Shown here: in pieces, positions 57,018 through 64,000 of the stretch
Numbering within the stretch: position 1 is the first letter of the stretch
How the letters are laid out: every line of letters begins with the position of its first letter
Assembly (NCBI GenBank): GCA_965214125.1
Contig: CBDCBA010000024.1
Coordinates: 248,001-312,000, forward strand
Direction of reading: 5' to 3'
DNA length: 64,000 bases
DNA from: CBDCBA01 sp965214125
GTDB taxonomy: Bacteria; Planctomycetota; Phycisphaerae; Tepidisphaerales; Tepidisphaeraceae
The notes under the pieces: model-generated
The model's database searches: none
What the model was told of the DNA's origin: nothing
Seen by the model: the letters and a program-made list of their open reading frames with translations, nothing else
Program-made: the position numbers and the translations under genes

Positions 57018-58766
57018 CTACTCCGCGTCGGGCTCGATCGGCTCGCTCTTGCCGAGCATCGCGTCGATCGCATCCTTGTGCGCCGCGAGAAGCTGGGCGG
57101 CGAAGCGGCTTTCCATCTCTGCGGTCCGCTGGCGCGACTCATCGGTCGGCATCGACGCCGACCGCGGCGCGGGGAAGACGATCTGCACCTGGGCCGCCCC
57201 CCGCTCGCGCAGCCGCAGGCGGCGGCTGGCGTCGGAGATCGTCGTCATGTCGCGCCCGACGGTGCCGTCCGGCAACAACATCAGGTTGAAGACGTGCACC
57301 GTCTCGTTCACCCCGTTCGTGTCGCGCGTGAAGACGTACCGCTGGCCCACGAGACCGAGTTCCGGCCACTCGACCGGCTCGCTGCTCTGTGGCTCAAACC
57401 CGCGGCCGGGGTAGCAGTTGGGCGGGTAGTGGCCCTGCAAGTCGCGGGCGTCGCGGCAGTGGATGATCAGGAACTGCGCCCATCCGGCCAGGTCCGGGCC
57501 GCCCCCGACGCGGCGGAACCGCTTGGAAAGCGTCGCGTTGGGCTCGAGCATCGCCACGGCGGCCGGTGGCAGCGGGACGTCCTCGGCCACCAGCACGCCG
57601 TCGGCGCCGGCGACCACGGTGCTCGGGACGTTCGCGACGGCGTCGCGGACGTGCGCGTGAAAGGCGGTCGCCTCGGCGGGCGGCGGGCGGATAATCGTCC
57701 GGTCGGCAAAGGCCGCCCCCGCCAGCACCGCAACGGCGGCGGCGCCCAGGAGCCACGGGCCACGCTGCTGCGGCGAGCGAACACGATCGTCCCCGTCCGC
57801 GGCGGCCTGCTGCTCGCTCGACTGGTCGACCTCGACCCCCACCCAACGCACGAGGGCGACCAATCCGGCGACTACAAAGTATGCGACGAACAGCATCGCC
57901 CAGCCGCCGACGTCGTGGAACAAATCGGCCGTCTCCATCGAGGCGTGGCCGTAGGCGTAAGTCGTGGGAACGAGGCGAATCACGTTGCACCCAAGCGCCA
58001 CGGCCGGGCTGATCGCCAAGAGCACCACGCGGACCCACGTCTTAAGCGGGTGCAGAAAGGCGTAGAGGTAGGAGACCAAGGCCAGCGCGAAGAACATGCG
58101 CATGCCGTTGCACGCTTCGGCGACGGCGACATCAATGCCGCCGATCGTCAGCACGCTGCCGCGCAGGAGGACCGGCTCGCCCAGCAGTTCGAGGGCGTGG
58201 CCGGCGAGGGTGGCGCTGGTCGTTTGCAGCGGCTGCGTCACGGCCGCGCGAAGACCGCCGGGCACCGGAATCAGAAACAGCAGCACAACCGCCGCCGGCC
58301 AAGCAGCGAGAAGGCGACGCCCTCCAAAGGCGGCACCAATCGCCCCGACCGCCAGCAAGACGGCCCCCAGATGCCACATCGCCTCGATGACCAAGCGGTC
58401 GCCGAGAGCGTAAAGAATGGCTCCCAACGCCGCGATGGCCGGCCCGACCCAGCGAAGTCCGTCGCCGGCCGAGCCGACGCGGTCGCGGTAGATCCAGAGC
58501 AGCCAGGCTGCCGCGACCGGGACGAGCCGGATGTGGCTCGATTCCTCGTCGAAGCGGGCGATGCGAACCATGTCCGCCCAGGCGTCGATCGTCGCCAGCA
58601 CGCCCAGGGCGACCAGAACGACCGCACCCACTGCACGCACAAGCCAGGCGGCGCGGTCGACGGAGGCGGAGCCGGCGCGCGGGTCGAGGGATCGGTCCAC
58701 CGACGGGCTGGGCAGCGCGTCGCGCGGTCGAAACCGGTTCGAAGTTGCTGCCGTCGCTTGCGTCAT
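57018..58766 (-). CDS. Exosortase with C-terminal soluble domain
   Basis: Membrane transpeptidase-like enzyme that cleaves C-terminal sorting tails of exported proteins. 582 aa from ATG 58766. Nine or so hydrophobic segments in residues 40-310. The catalytic triad is intact: Cys219 in AEACNGMRM (family EACSGLR), Arg264 in GCNVIRLV, His284 in LFHDVGGW. After a further TM helix near 345-365 comes a 215-residue soluble domain (ending KDAIDAMLGK), in the place where EpsI/DUF3485 is fused in other exosortases but without clear similarity. Cognate substrates are likely the two proteins at 60933 and 62255. Confidence 0.9.
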   Translation of the reverse strand: MTQATAATSNRFRPRDALPSPSVDRSLDPRAGSASVDRAAWLVRAVGAVVLVALGVLATIDAWADMVRIARFDEESSHIRLVPVAAAWLLWIYRDRVGSAGDGLRWVGPAIAALGAILYALGDRLVIEAMWHLGAVLLAVGAIGAAFGGRRLLAAWPAAVVLLFLIPVPGGLRAAVTQPLQTTSATLAGHALELLGEPVLLRGSVLTIGGIDVAVAEACNGMRMFFALALVSYLYAFLHPLKTWVRVVLLAISPAVALGCNVIRLVPTTYAYGHASMETADLFHDVGGWAMLFVAYFVVAGLVALVRWVGVEVDQSSEQQAAADGDDRVRSPQQRGPWLLGAAAVAVLAGAAFADRTIIRPPPAEATAFHAHVRDAVANVPSTVVAGADGVLVAEDVPLPPAAVAMLEPNATLSKRFRRVGGGPDLAGWAQFLIIHCRDARDLQGHYPPNCYPGRGFEPQSSEPVEWPELGLVGQRYVFTRDTNGVNETVHVFNLMLLPDGTVGRDMTTISDASRRLRLRERGAAQVQIVFPAPRSASMPTDESRQRTAEMESRFAAQLLAAHKDAIDAMLGKSEPIEPDAE

Positions 58767-58849
58767 CCGTGTCGTCCTGGCGAGCCGAAAGGCGGCCCTG
58801 TAAGTGAACGGTCGATCCCGCTCCAAGTTGCGGCAGGCCCCTGAAGCGG

Positions 58850-59524
58850 TTAGGCGGCCGACGAGACGGCCGAGCCGGTGCCGGGCGTGCCCTGACCCGC
58901 CGGGGCGGCCTCGGCCTCGGCGGGAACTTCCACCGCCCGCTGGGCCTGCCCCACGTGCTTCGGCTCGGGAAGCATCCACCTGAAGCCCGCTGCCAGCCCG
59001 GCCGCACACCGCCGCCGCACACCGCGCCAGAATGCGGGCTCGGGCGGGGCCGCGACCGATTCTCGCAGAAAGTCGAGCAGTGCGGGCTCGGCGTTATCGC
59101 CCAGATGCCCCGCCGCCATCTGTCCGTCGGCGAAGTGGTCGAGCGCGAAACGCAGTTCCTTCACGTCCTGCACCACCCGCACGCCGCTCAACTCGCGCAT
59201 CCAGGCGACGGTGTCGAGCTGGTGATCGTTGCGGTGCTCACCCAGATTGGCCCGGCGCGGCATCACGATCACGCGGGTGCCGTGATTTAGACACGTCAGG
59301 ACGGTTCCCATGCCGGCGTGGCAGACCACCAACTCCGCGTCGCGCAGGCGGCGATCGCACGTGTCAGCCGTCAGGAATGCCTCGACGTGCAGCTTCTCTG
59401 GCTTGTAATCCGACTCGCCCACCTGCGCCAGCACGTCGTCCCGCCGCGCGTCGATGGCCCACGCGTCCACCACGCGGACGAGGCGGTCAAACGGGAACTG
59501 GGTGCCGACGGTTACGAAAATCAT
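58850..59524 (-). CDS. PssE/Alg13-like glycosyltransferase subunit
   Basis: Catalytic half of a two-subunit GT28-type transferase (UDP-sugar binding C-terminal Rossmann domain). 224 aa from ATG 59524, start MIFVTVGTQFPFDRLV as in Alg13/PssE. DAELVVCHAGMGTVLTCLNHGTRVIVMPRRANLGEHRNDHQ is the conserved nucleotide-sugar block. The last 60 residues are an Ala/Pro/Glu-rich extension. Its partner, the Alg14/PssD-like membrane-anchoring half, is the gene just upstream on the same strand. The frame is open to 59590 without similarity. Confidence 0.88.
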   Translation of the reverse strand: MIFVTVGTQFPFDRLVRVVDAWAIDARRDDVLAQVGESDYKPEKLHVEAFLTADTCDRRLRDAELVVCHAGMGTVLTCLNHGTRVIVMPRRANLGEHRNDHQLDTVAWMRELSGVRVVQDVKELRFALDHFADGQMAAGHLGDNAEPALLDFLRESVAAPPEPAFWRGVRRRCAAGLAAGFRWMLPEPKHVGQAQRAVEVPAEAEAAPAGQGTPGTGSAVSSAA

Positions 59525-59738
59525 GAGCAGATGCCGCCCTGTGCGCGTCCGTGCAAGTCCGTGCAAGTCCGTCGGCGGTGCATCGACCATTCGGCCCCGC
59601 CGGGCCGGCCTGAAGACTCTAGCAGCACGTTATCACGCACGACACCCCGCCGCACCCCGGCAGAAACGAACCCCTTACATTGCTGTCTCCCCGCCCACAC
59701 CCCGCGTCCCTGCCCACCGAGGCTAGAACGCCAGGCAT

Positions 59739-60233
59739 TCAGAACACCCGGCCGCGGAAGTGCGGGCCCTCGGGCTTTTCAAGATGAGGCCACTGCGTGA
59801 GCCACACGTCGGCGAAGGGGCGCACCTTCACGCCCGACATCGACAGCCGTCCGTGGTTCGCGGCGCTGTCGAGCCACAATGTGCGGGCGCCGAGCAGCCG
59901 CCCCAGCCGCAGGGCGGCGTAACCGGGGGCGGCGCCGGTGGAGACCACCCAGTCGGGCCGCTCGCGAAGCAGGATGCGCAGCATCTGCCAGCCCGTGCGG
60001 AGCAGGCCGCGCAGGCTTTCTCGGCTGGCGTTGTCGACGCGGTAGTACCGGGCGCTGGCGAACCGCCGCTCCACGGCATCCTCGTAGCCGTCGATGGTCG
60101 TCACGCAGGCGACGTCGTAGTCGCGAAAGGCGAGGAACGTGCGGGACAACTGCACCCAATGCCCCCCGCCGGAAGCGACGAGCAGGATCCGGGGACGCGG
60201 GCCCGCGGCTTGGATCGTGTTGTGACTGGCCAT
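59739..60233 (-). CDS. PssD/Alg14-like glycosyltransferase subunit
   Basis: 164 aa. Alg14 family: RILLVASGGGHWVQLSRTFLAF (Gly-rich loop), RYYRVDNASRESLRGLLRTGWQMLRILLRERPDWVVSTGAAPGYAALRLGR, and WLDSAANHGRLSMSGVKVRPFADVWLTQW. It lacks an N-terminal TM helix. Together with the Alg13-like protein downstream it forms a full UDP-sugar glycosyltransferase, as in exopolysaccharide repeat-unit assembly. First gene of the minus-strand locus; 214 gene-less bases separate it from its partner. Confidence 0.88.
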   Translation of the reverse strand: MASHNTIQAAGPRPRILLVASGGGHWVQLSRTFLAFRDYDVACVTTIDGYEDAVERRFASARYYRVDNASRESLRGLLRTGWQMLRILLRERPDWVVSTGAAPGYAALRLGRLLGARTLWLDSAANHGRLSMSGVKVRPFADVWLTQWPHLEKPEGPHFRGRVF

Positions 60234-60932
60234 GAAGAGGTTCCAACCGCGTGAACAAAATAAGGCTGAACGACTGGGCTCGTCCCTCCGGCGGGGACGT
60301 TAACACCCCTCCCAACCGCTGGCCCGGAGCCGGCGGACACCGGAGTTGCCTCGGGGTTAGCCGCCCGCCGTCAACTTTTTCGGACCCGCTCCCCGTGCAA
60401 CAGTAGTTCGCAATCCACACGCGCCACGACTTCAAACCTCGGCGGCGGACCTTGAGAACAGGAACTCCACGGCGGCGGCGCTTCCGGGGCACCGCCCGCG
60501 AGGCCGCGTCGTCCCGCCGCAGCCGAAACCCGATCCGGAGACCAACTTTCAGCGCAAGTTACACTTCGTTAGAAGCTTATCGTCGATCAACGTAAGTGCG
60601 ACTCAACGGCGGGGTGGCGGCAAAGATGCCGTGGCCACACCGCCGGGTCGCCGCCACCGGGCGTGCGTGGCCGATAACTGTTGAACCGCGTTTGGCGAGC
60701 ACGTTTTCCGTTGCCAGACTCGAAGAACCATTGTACAGTTGTGGCGGATGCAGTTGGCCTGACCCGGCCGGCGGCGTCGCGAAAGCTTCAGGTGTGGGTA
60801 ACGTGCCCGCCCTTTTCGTGACCGTCTCCGGCCTCCGCGGCATCCACCGGTGCTTGAAAAAAACGTTTTGCGGCCTCACAGAGCACCGGGAGGCCGCGTT
60901 GCCCGGACCACATGTCCGGAAAAGGAGCAGTT
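60234..60932. other. Gene-less 699-base divergent region of the exosortase locus
   Basis: Separates the Alg14-like gene (minus) from the first sorting-signal protein (plus). No credible ORF. It contains a putative plus-strand promoter at 60711-60739, a leader hairpin GCGGCCTC/GAGGCCGC (60870-60877 with 60890-60897), and an AAGGAG Shine-Dalgarno at 60922-60927. The promoter of the minus-strand locus must lie in the first 200-300 bases but was not pinpointed. Confidence 0.5.
60711..60739 (+). promoter_or_regulatory. Putative sigma-70 promoter for the first sorting-signal protein
   Basis: TTGCCA (60711-60716), 17-base spacing, TACAGT (60734-60739). It would give a leader of about 190 bases ending in AAGGAG six bases before GTG 60933. 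Matched by eye only; the consensus for this phylum is not well known. Confidence 0.35.
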
Positions 60933-61586
60933 GTGCAGAACCAGAAGACCATTCTTGCGGGTGTCGCCCTTGCCGCGGCCGGCCTGACGGCCGGCGCCGC
61001 CCAGGCGCAGTCGACCCTCGCCATTGACCTCAACAACTTCTCGGTGACCAGCGCCGCGACGTCCGACGGCTTCACGCTGTCGCTCTTCGACGACGACAAC
61101 ACCGAGATCGAGAACGTCCGCATCAACGACATGGATGCAGGCGGCTTTGTCGACCCCTTCAGCCGCGTCTCGGCTGACTTCGTCGGCGAGCTCAACCTTG
61201 TCGGCGACGCCACCAGCGGTCGCATCGTCGGCGGCTTCTACGAGCTCTCGGGCCGTGGCAGCAACATGTTCTCGTTCGACAACATCAGCGGCACCTACGA
61301 AGACACGGGCACGGGAATCCAGCTCGCGTTCTACGGCCGCTCGAACAGCGGTGACTTCGCCACGGATGAGTTCGCCGGCGTCGACGTCAGCGAGTTCGAC
61401 CGCGACGACCTCTCGGTCGCGATGCTCGGCTTCTTCTTCAACCGCAGCCTGCTGACGAACGTCGGCAGCACGGATGAGATCGCCGACACCGATATCGTCG
61501 TCACCATTCCGTCGCCGACCGCCGCCACCGCTGGCCTTGGCCTAATGGGCCTCATGGCCGCCGGCAAGCGTCGTCGCCGGGCGTAA
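60933..61586 (+). CDS. Exported protein with PEP-CTERM-like sorting tail (paralogue 1)
   Basis: 217 aa from GTG 60933 with AAGGAG six bases upstream. Signal peptide (KTILAGVALAAAGLTAGAAQAQ). Mature region beta-rich, repeated short motifs with Asp/Asn: DLNNFSV, LFDDDNTEIENVRI, GGFYELSGRGSN, FSFDNISGTY, DEFAGVDVSEF. C-terminus: IPSPTAATAGLGLMGLMAAG followed by KRRRRA, i.e. short motif, hydrophobic helix, basic end, the three-part exosortase signal with Pro-Ser-Pro in place of Pro-Glu-Pro. Paralogue of 62255-62899; likely surface or matrix protein processed by the neighbouring exosortase. Confidence 0.8.
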   Translation: MQNQKTILAGVALAAAGLTAGAAQAQSTLAIDLNNFSVTSAATSDGFTLSLFDDDNTEIENVRINDMDAGGFVDPFSRVSADFVGELNLVGDATSGRIVGGFYELSGRGSNMFSFDNISGTYEDTGTGIQLAFYGRSNSGDFATDEFAGVDVSEFDRDDLSVAMLGFFFNRSLLTNVGSTDEIADTDIVVTIPSPTAATAGLGLMGLMAAGKRRRRA

Positions 61587-61640
61587 CCCCAACTCGGTTG
61601 CGGTCAGCCCTCGCGGGCAAACCGCTTAATCCGAATCGCC

Positions 61641-61675
61641 ACGCCCGTGGTGGAGCCTTGCTCCACCACGGGCGT
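61641..61675 (+). terminator. 15-bp perfect hairpin after the first sorting-signal gene
   Basis: ACGCCCGTGGTGGAG (61641-61655) pairs with 61661-61675 over a 5-base loop and is followed by TCTCG. It lies 55 bases after the stop codon. It could be a palindromic repeat instead, but its single-level symmetry fits a terminator. Confidence 0.6.
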
Positions 61676-61993
61676 TCTCGCGTGGGTGCCGCCAGTTGGA
61701 TGCCTCACCCAGAAGCCACCGTCGATGAAGCGACGCAGCGAATCTACGAGCGCCCGTTGCGCCGCTCGATCCGATGGCGGCCGCCGACGCGGGAAGGTGT
61801 CCAGGTCGGCATCGCCAGCGTCCCATTCCTACGTTGACTGCATGTCGGGCTGGCAGTGTCGGGTGCAGGTGCCCGAAGAAGTGGCACCGGCCGACGCCTT
61901 CGCACCCGGAACATGTGTTTGCCGAGGTCGAGCGAGGGGGGCGAGGGGGGAACCCGCATAACCCGAACGTTCCGGCGTGCCGGGGGCGGATTC

Positions 61994-62022
61994 TTGAGAC
62001 GCCGGAGCTTATCGGACAAAAT
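61994..62022 (+). promoter_or_regulatory. Putative sigma-70 promoter for the second sorting-signal gene
   Basis: TTGAGA (61994-61999), 17 bases, CAAAAT (62017-62022), in the most A/T-rich patch of this gap. It would give a leader of about 225 bases. Judged by eye. Confidence 0.35.
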
Positions 62023-62254
62023 CTGTTCTAGCTGTCGGGGCTTTGGCGCGGTAGACTGTTGGGGAAGCAGCGACGCGGTGTGTTACCGAGTCGCCCGAAG
62101 CGTCGCCACTTGGTCCGGCATTTGCTGGGCATGTGACGGGCTTCAAGCTAGTTCAACGGGTGCCACCCTCGTTTCCCCCACAACCGCGACCCGGCCGAGG
62201 CACCCGGCGGATCGCAACTCCCGACTCACAATCGGGAAAAGGAGCAAGACTCAC

Positions 62255-62899
62255 ATGGATATCATCAAGTACAGCGTTGCTGGCGTTGCCGGACTCAGCC
62301 TCTTTGCCGCCTCGTCGGCCATGGCCCAGTCGCAACTCGACATCGACCTCAACAACTTCGTTGTGTCGGCCTCGAGCACCAGCGGCGGCTACACCCTGGA
62401 CCTGTCGGACGACGACAACACCGAGATCGAGAACATCCGCATCGACGGCATGGACGCAGCCGGCTTCGCCGACCCCTTCCCGGACTTCGACGCCGGCTTC
62501 ATGGGCGAGCTCGAGCTCAGCGGCGACGCTGACAGCGGCACCATCACCGGTGGCTTCTACGAGCTCAGCGACGGCCAGGGCAACGTCTTCTCGTTCGACA
62601 ACATCTCGGGCAGCTACTTCGATAGCGGCACGGGCATCGGCGTCGTTCTGAACAAGATGAGCGGCACCGGCAGCTTCAACAGCGACACGTTCGCTGGCGT
62701 CGACGTCAGCGGCTTCACCGCCGACAACCTGCCCACCAGCGCCATCACGTTCTTCCTGAACCCCGAGGTGCTCACCGGCGGCACCACGGACACGACGGTC
62801 GACACGGACATCACCGTGACGATCCCGAGCCCGACCGCCGCCACCGCCGGCCTTGGCCTCATGGGCCTCATGGCCGCCGGCAAGCGTCGCCGCAAGTAA
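62255..62899 (+). CDS. Exported protein with PEP-CTERM-like sorting tail (paralogue 2)
   Basis: 214 aa from ATG 62255, AAGGAG ten bases upstream. Signal peptide (VAGVAGLSLFAASSAMAQS). Same architecture and blocks as paralogue 1: DIDLNNFVV, DDDNTEIENIRI, GGFYELSDGQGN, FSFDNISGSY, TFAGVDVSGF. The C-terminus is nearly identical, IPSPTAATAGLGLMGLMAAG then KRRRK, even at DNA level. The acidic DxDxDN-type motifs might bind calcium (inference). The pair probably arose by tandem duplication; the stronger conservation of the sorting tail suggests selection for one shared exosortase. Confidence 0.8.
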   Translation: MDIIKYSVAGVAGLSLFAASSAMAQSQLDIDLNNFVVSASSTSGGYTLDLSDDDNTEIENIRIDGMDAAGFADPFPDFDAGFMGELELSGDADSGTITGGFYELSDGQGNVFSFDNISGSYFDSGTGIGVVLNKMSGTGSFNSDTFAGVDVSGFTADNLPTSAITFFLNPEVLTGGTTDTTVDTDITVTIPSPTAATAGLGLMGLMAAGKRRRK

Positions 62900-63006
62900 G
62901 TCGCATCCCAGCGGCTTGCCCCACGGCAACCTCGCGACGCGAACCGATCGCCTGACTTCAAGGTGATCCGCCTCCTTCGAGGCACGCGTCGAACCCCAAC
63001 AACAAA

Positions 63007-63036
63007 GGCGGCGGGCACCTCGCGGTGCCCGCCGCC
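63007..63036. terminator. 13-bp hairpin between convergent genes
   Basis: GGCGGCGGGCACC (63007-63019) pairs perfectly with 63024-63036 over TCGC. Read on the minus strand it is followed by TTTGTTGTTGGGG; on the plus strand by CTTGCGTTG. It can serve both the second sorting-signal gene and the MshEN-like gene. Confidence 0.7.
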
Positions 63037-63089
63037 CTTGCGTTGTACTGAGCCCTCCTGCCGGGCCACCCGCTTCGGCGCCCCGCTGA

Positions 63090-63662
63090 CTACGTTTCCG
63101 CGGCCCAGCGTTGGAACGCGGGCGACACCGGGTACGTTCTAGTCAGCAGTGTCTGAAGCGAGGTCCGCGTCGCCAGCACAAAGGTAGGGGCCAGCGGCAG
63201 CGACCGCGCGGCGAAGTTGATCGCCCGGCGCAGCCGAGCCGGGTCGGTTGCCAGGAGCAGGTGGCCCAGGTGGCCGGGCGTCGACAACTCGCGGCGAAGC
63301 GGCACGAGGCGAAACTGCCACGCTTGCCGGCTGTTGAGCATCGCCACGCAGCCCGGCTCCGGCTCCTCGAGCGAGACGTCCCGCGCTCCGTGCAACGCCA
63401 CGAGCTGCTGGGCCCACGCGGCATCGACGGCCACGGCCGGCACGTCGAACAACCGCTCGGCCAACTCGCCGAACGGGCGATGCACCACCGACTGCACGTC
63501 AAGCACGTGCGCGACCTGCGCCGCGGTCAGCACGCCCTGCTGGACGAGCAGATCACCGATGCGAACGGCCGGCGTCTGCGGCTGCGGCGTGTCAGAGGCG
63601 GATTGAATCGTGTGTGGCTGATAATGCGAAGCCGATTGGAACTGAAAGCTGGGGTCTTGCAT
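63090..63662 (-). CDS. MshEN/GspE N-terminal-domain-like protein
   Basis: About 190 aa from ATG 63662 (five further codons from GTG 63677). A Gln-rich N-terminal stretch precedes RIGDLLVQQGVLTAAQVAHVLDVQSVVHRPFGELAERLF, the pattern of the type II secretion/type IV pilus GspE N-terminal (MshEN) domain, known in some proteins to bind c-di-GMP. The rest (VPLRRELSTPGHLGHLLLATDPARLRRAINFAARSLPLAPTFVLATRTSLQTLL) continues that fold. No ATPase domain follows, so it is a stand-alone sensor/adaptor form. c-di-GMP binding is unproven. Confidence 0.7.
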   Translation of the reverse strand: MQDPSFQFQSASHYQPHTIQSASDTPQPQTPAVRIGDLLVQQGVLTAAQVAHVLDVQSVVHRPFGELAERLFDVPAVAVDAAWAQQLVALHGARDVSLEEPEPGCVAMLNSRQAWQFRLVPLRRELSTPGHLGHLLLATDPARLRRAINFAARSLPLAPTFVLATRTSLQTLLTRTYPVSPAFQRWAAET

Positions 63663-63744
63663 ACATCTCCGGTCCACCGGTCGTATCGACCAGCTCCTGC
63701 GGACCCTTTCGGCAGGTTCCAGTTTGACAGGTCCGCCTTCGCAT

Positions 63745-64000
63745 TCACCGCGGCCGGAGGTAACGCATCGCGTGGGCGAACAGCGAGCCGCGAACGCTTC
63801 GCCGAAGCCGCAGCGCGTTGCGGGACAGCCAGGGCAGGGCGGTTACTGCCGGACCCACGGATCCCATGAGCCCCCGCTTCGCGCGTGGTATATCGAAGCC
63901 ATTTGTTCGGATGTCTGTCCCGGCGAGCCGTTGAAGCCACCACAACTCGCCCGGCGAGAGCGTCGCCGCCGGCTCGTCGGCGTTGCTGGCGTGCGTGCTG
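63745..64000 (-). CDS. C-terminal fragment of an unidentified protein
   Basis: The reading frame is open to the window edge and ends at 63745 (MRYLRPR stop). The visible 84 residues include TLSPGELWWLQRLAGTDIRTNGFDIPRAKRGLMG, then a basic C-terminus. No family recognised. An internal ATG is not conserved. It lies upstream of the MshEN-like gene on the same strand. Confidence 0.45.
   Translation of the reverse strand, partial: STHASNADEPAATLSPGELWWLQRLAGTDIRTNGFDIPRAKRGLMGSVGPAVTALPWLSRNALRLRRSVRGSLFAHAMRYLRPR

Larger units (their letters stand above)
61587..62254. other. Gene-less 668 bases between the two sorting-signal genes
   Basis: Contains a strong hairpin just after the first gene (61641-61675), a candidate promoter (61994-62022) and a 200-base leader with AAGGAG (62239-62244) before the second gene. 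The open frames inside are shadow-type. No duplication of the coding regions extends into it. Confidence 0.5.

Noticed and set aside
61641..61675. Another REPIN after the first sorting-signal gene
   Set aside because: It has only single-level symmetry and sits at terminator distance from a stop codon, so it is annotated as a terminator.

Overview
The window is high-GC bacterial chromosome with dense, mostly leaderless gene packing, many GTG/TTG starts and frequent 4 to 8 base start/stop overlaps. The combination of a flagellar hook operon, an exosortase with two adjacent proteins carrying a proline-serine-proline/basic C-terminal sorting tail, a Gly-rich RRM protein, and families of long GTAG-headed palindromes points to Planctomycetota, most likely class Phycisphaerae. 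This is inference from gene content; no marker gene was compared.

Layout. 1-3 kb: flgE (partial), flgD and a solitary atpG, all minus. 3-11 kb: exported glycosidase-like protein, nitrilase, topoisomerase IB, orphan ABC ATPase, metF, a DUF1570-type putative protease and two unknowns. 11.8-15.2 kb: WecA/MraY-type glycan initiator overlapping an O-antigen-ligase-like/TPR protein. 15.3-22 kb: RRM protein, fructose-bisphosphate aldolase, GT87-like membrane protein, truncated haemoglobin, potassium channel, PfpI protein, a lipoprotein/membrane protein pair and a gene-less terminator-bounded stretch. 22-28 kb: PcrA helicase and an FtsX-type ABC exporter. 28-38 kb: three metallophosphoesterases, OmpA lipoprotein, valS, frameshifted gnd, sulfotransferase. 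38-43 kb: TlpA-like thioredoxin, small lipoprotein, then pyrR-pyrB-[PIN toxin-antitoxin]-pyrC (frameshifted). 43-49 kb: MBL hydrolase, ParDE-like pair, cysteine-synthase-like enzyme, esterase, DEAD-box helicase, tRNA with CAU anticodon, bifunctional nuclease. 49.8-60.2 kb, minus strand: exopolysaccharide/exosortase locus (Alg14-like and Alg13-like glycosyltransferase halves, exosortase, Wzc-like chain-length/ATPase protein, giant TPR protein). 60.9-62.9 kb: two paralogous exported proteins that look like exosortase substrates. The window ends in an MshEN-like protein and a partial gene.

The most striking non-genic content is a population of at least nine kinds of inverted-repeat element whose arms are themselves small hairpins, usually headed by GTAG/TAG, i.e. 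REPIN architecture (paired REP sequences). They are not confined to intergenic DNA: two 81-bp copies lie in the same frame of valS, a 69-bp copy lies in the WecA-like gene and a single REP lies in pcrA, all reading through without a stop. In four genes (FtsX permease, valS, gnd, cysteine-synthase-like gene) the TAG stop codon is the TAG of the element's GTAG head; one element between the convergent valS and gnd supplies both stops. No transposase or RAYT gene is visible in the window.

Two central metabolic genes, gnd and pyrC, are broken by single-base shifts, three of them at or near short homopolymers; assembly error and genuine decay cannot be separated from the sequence alone.
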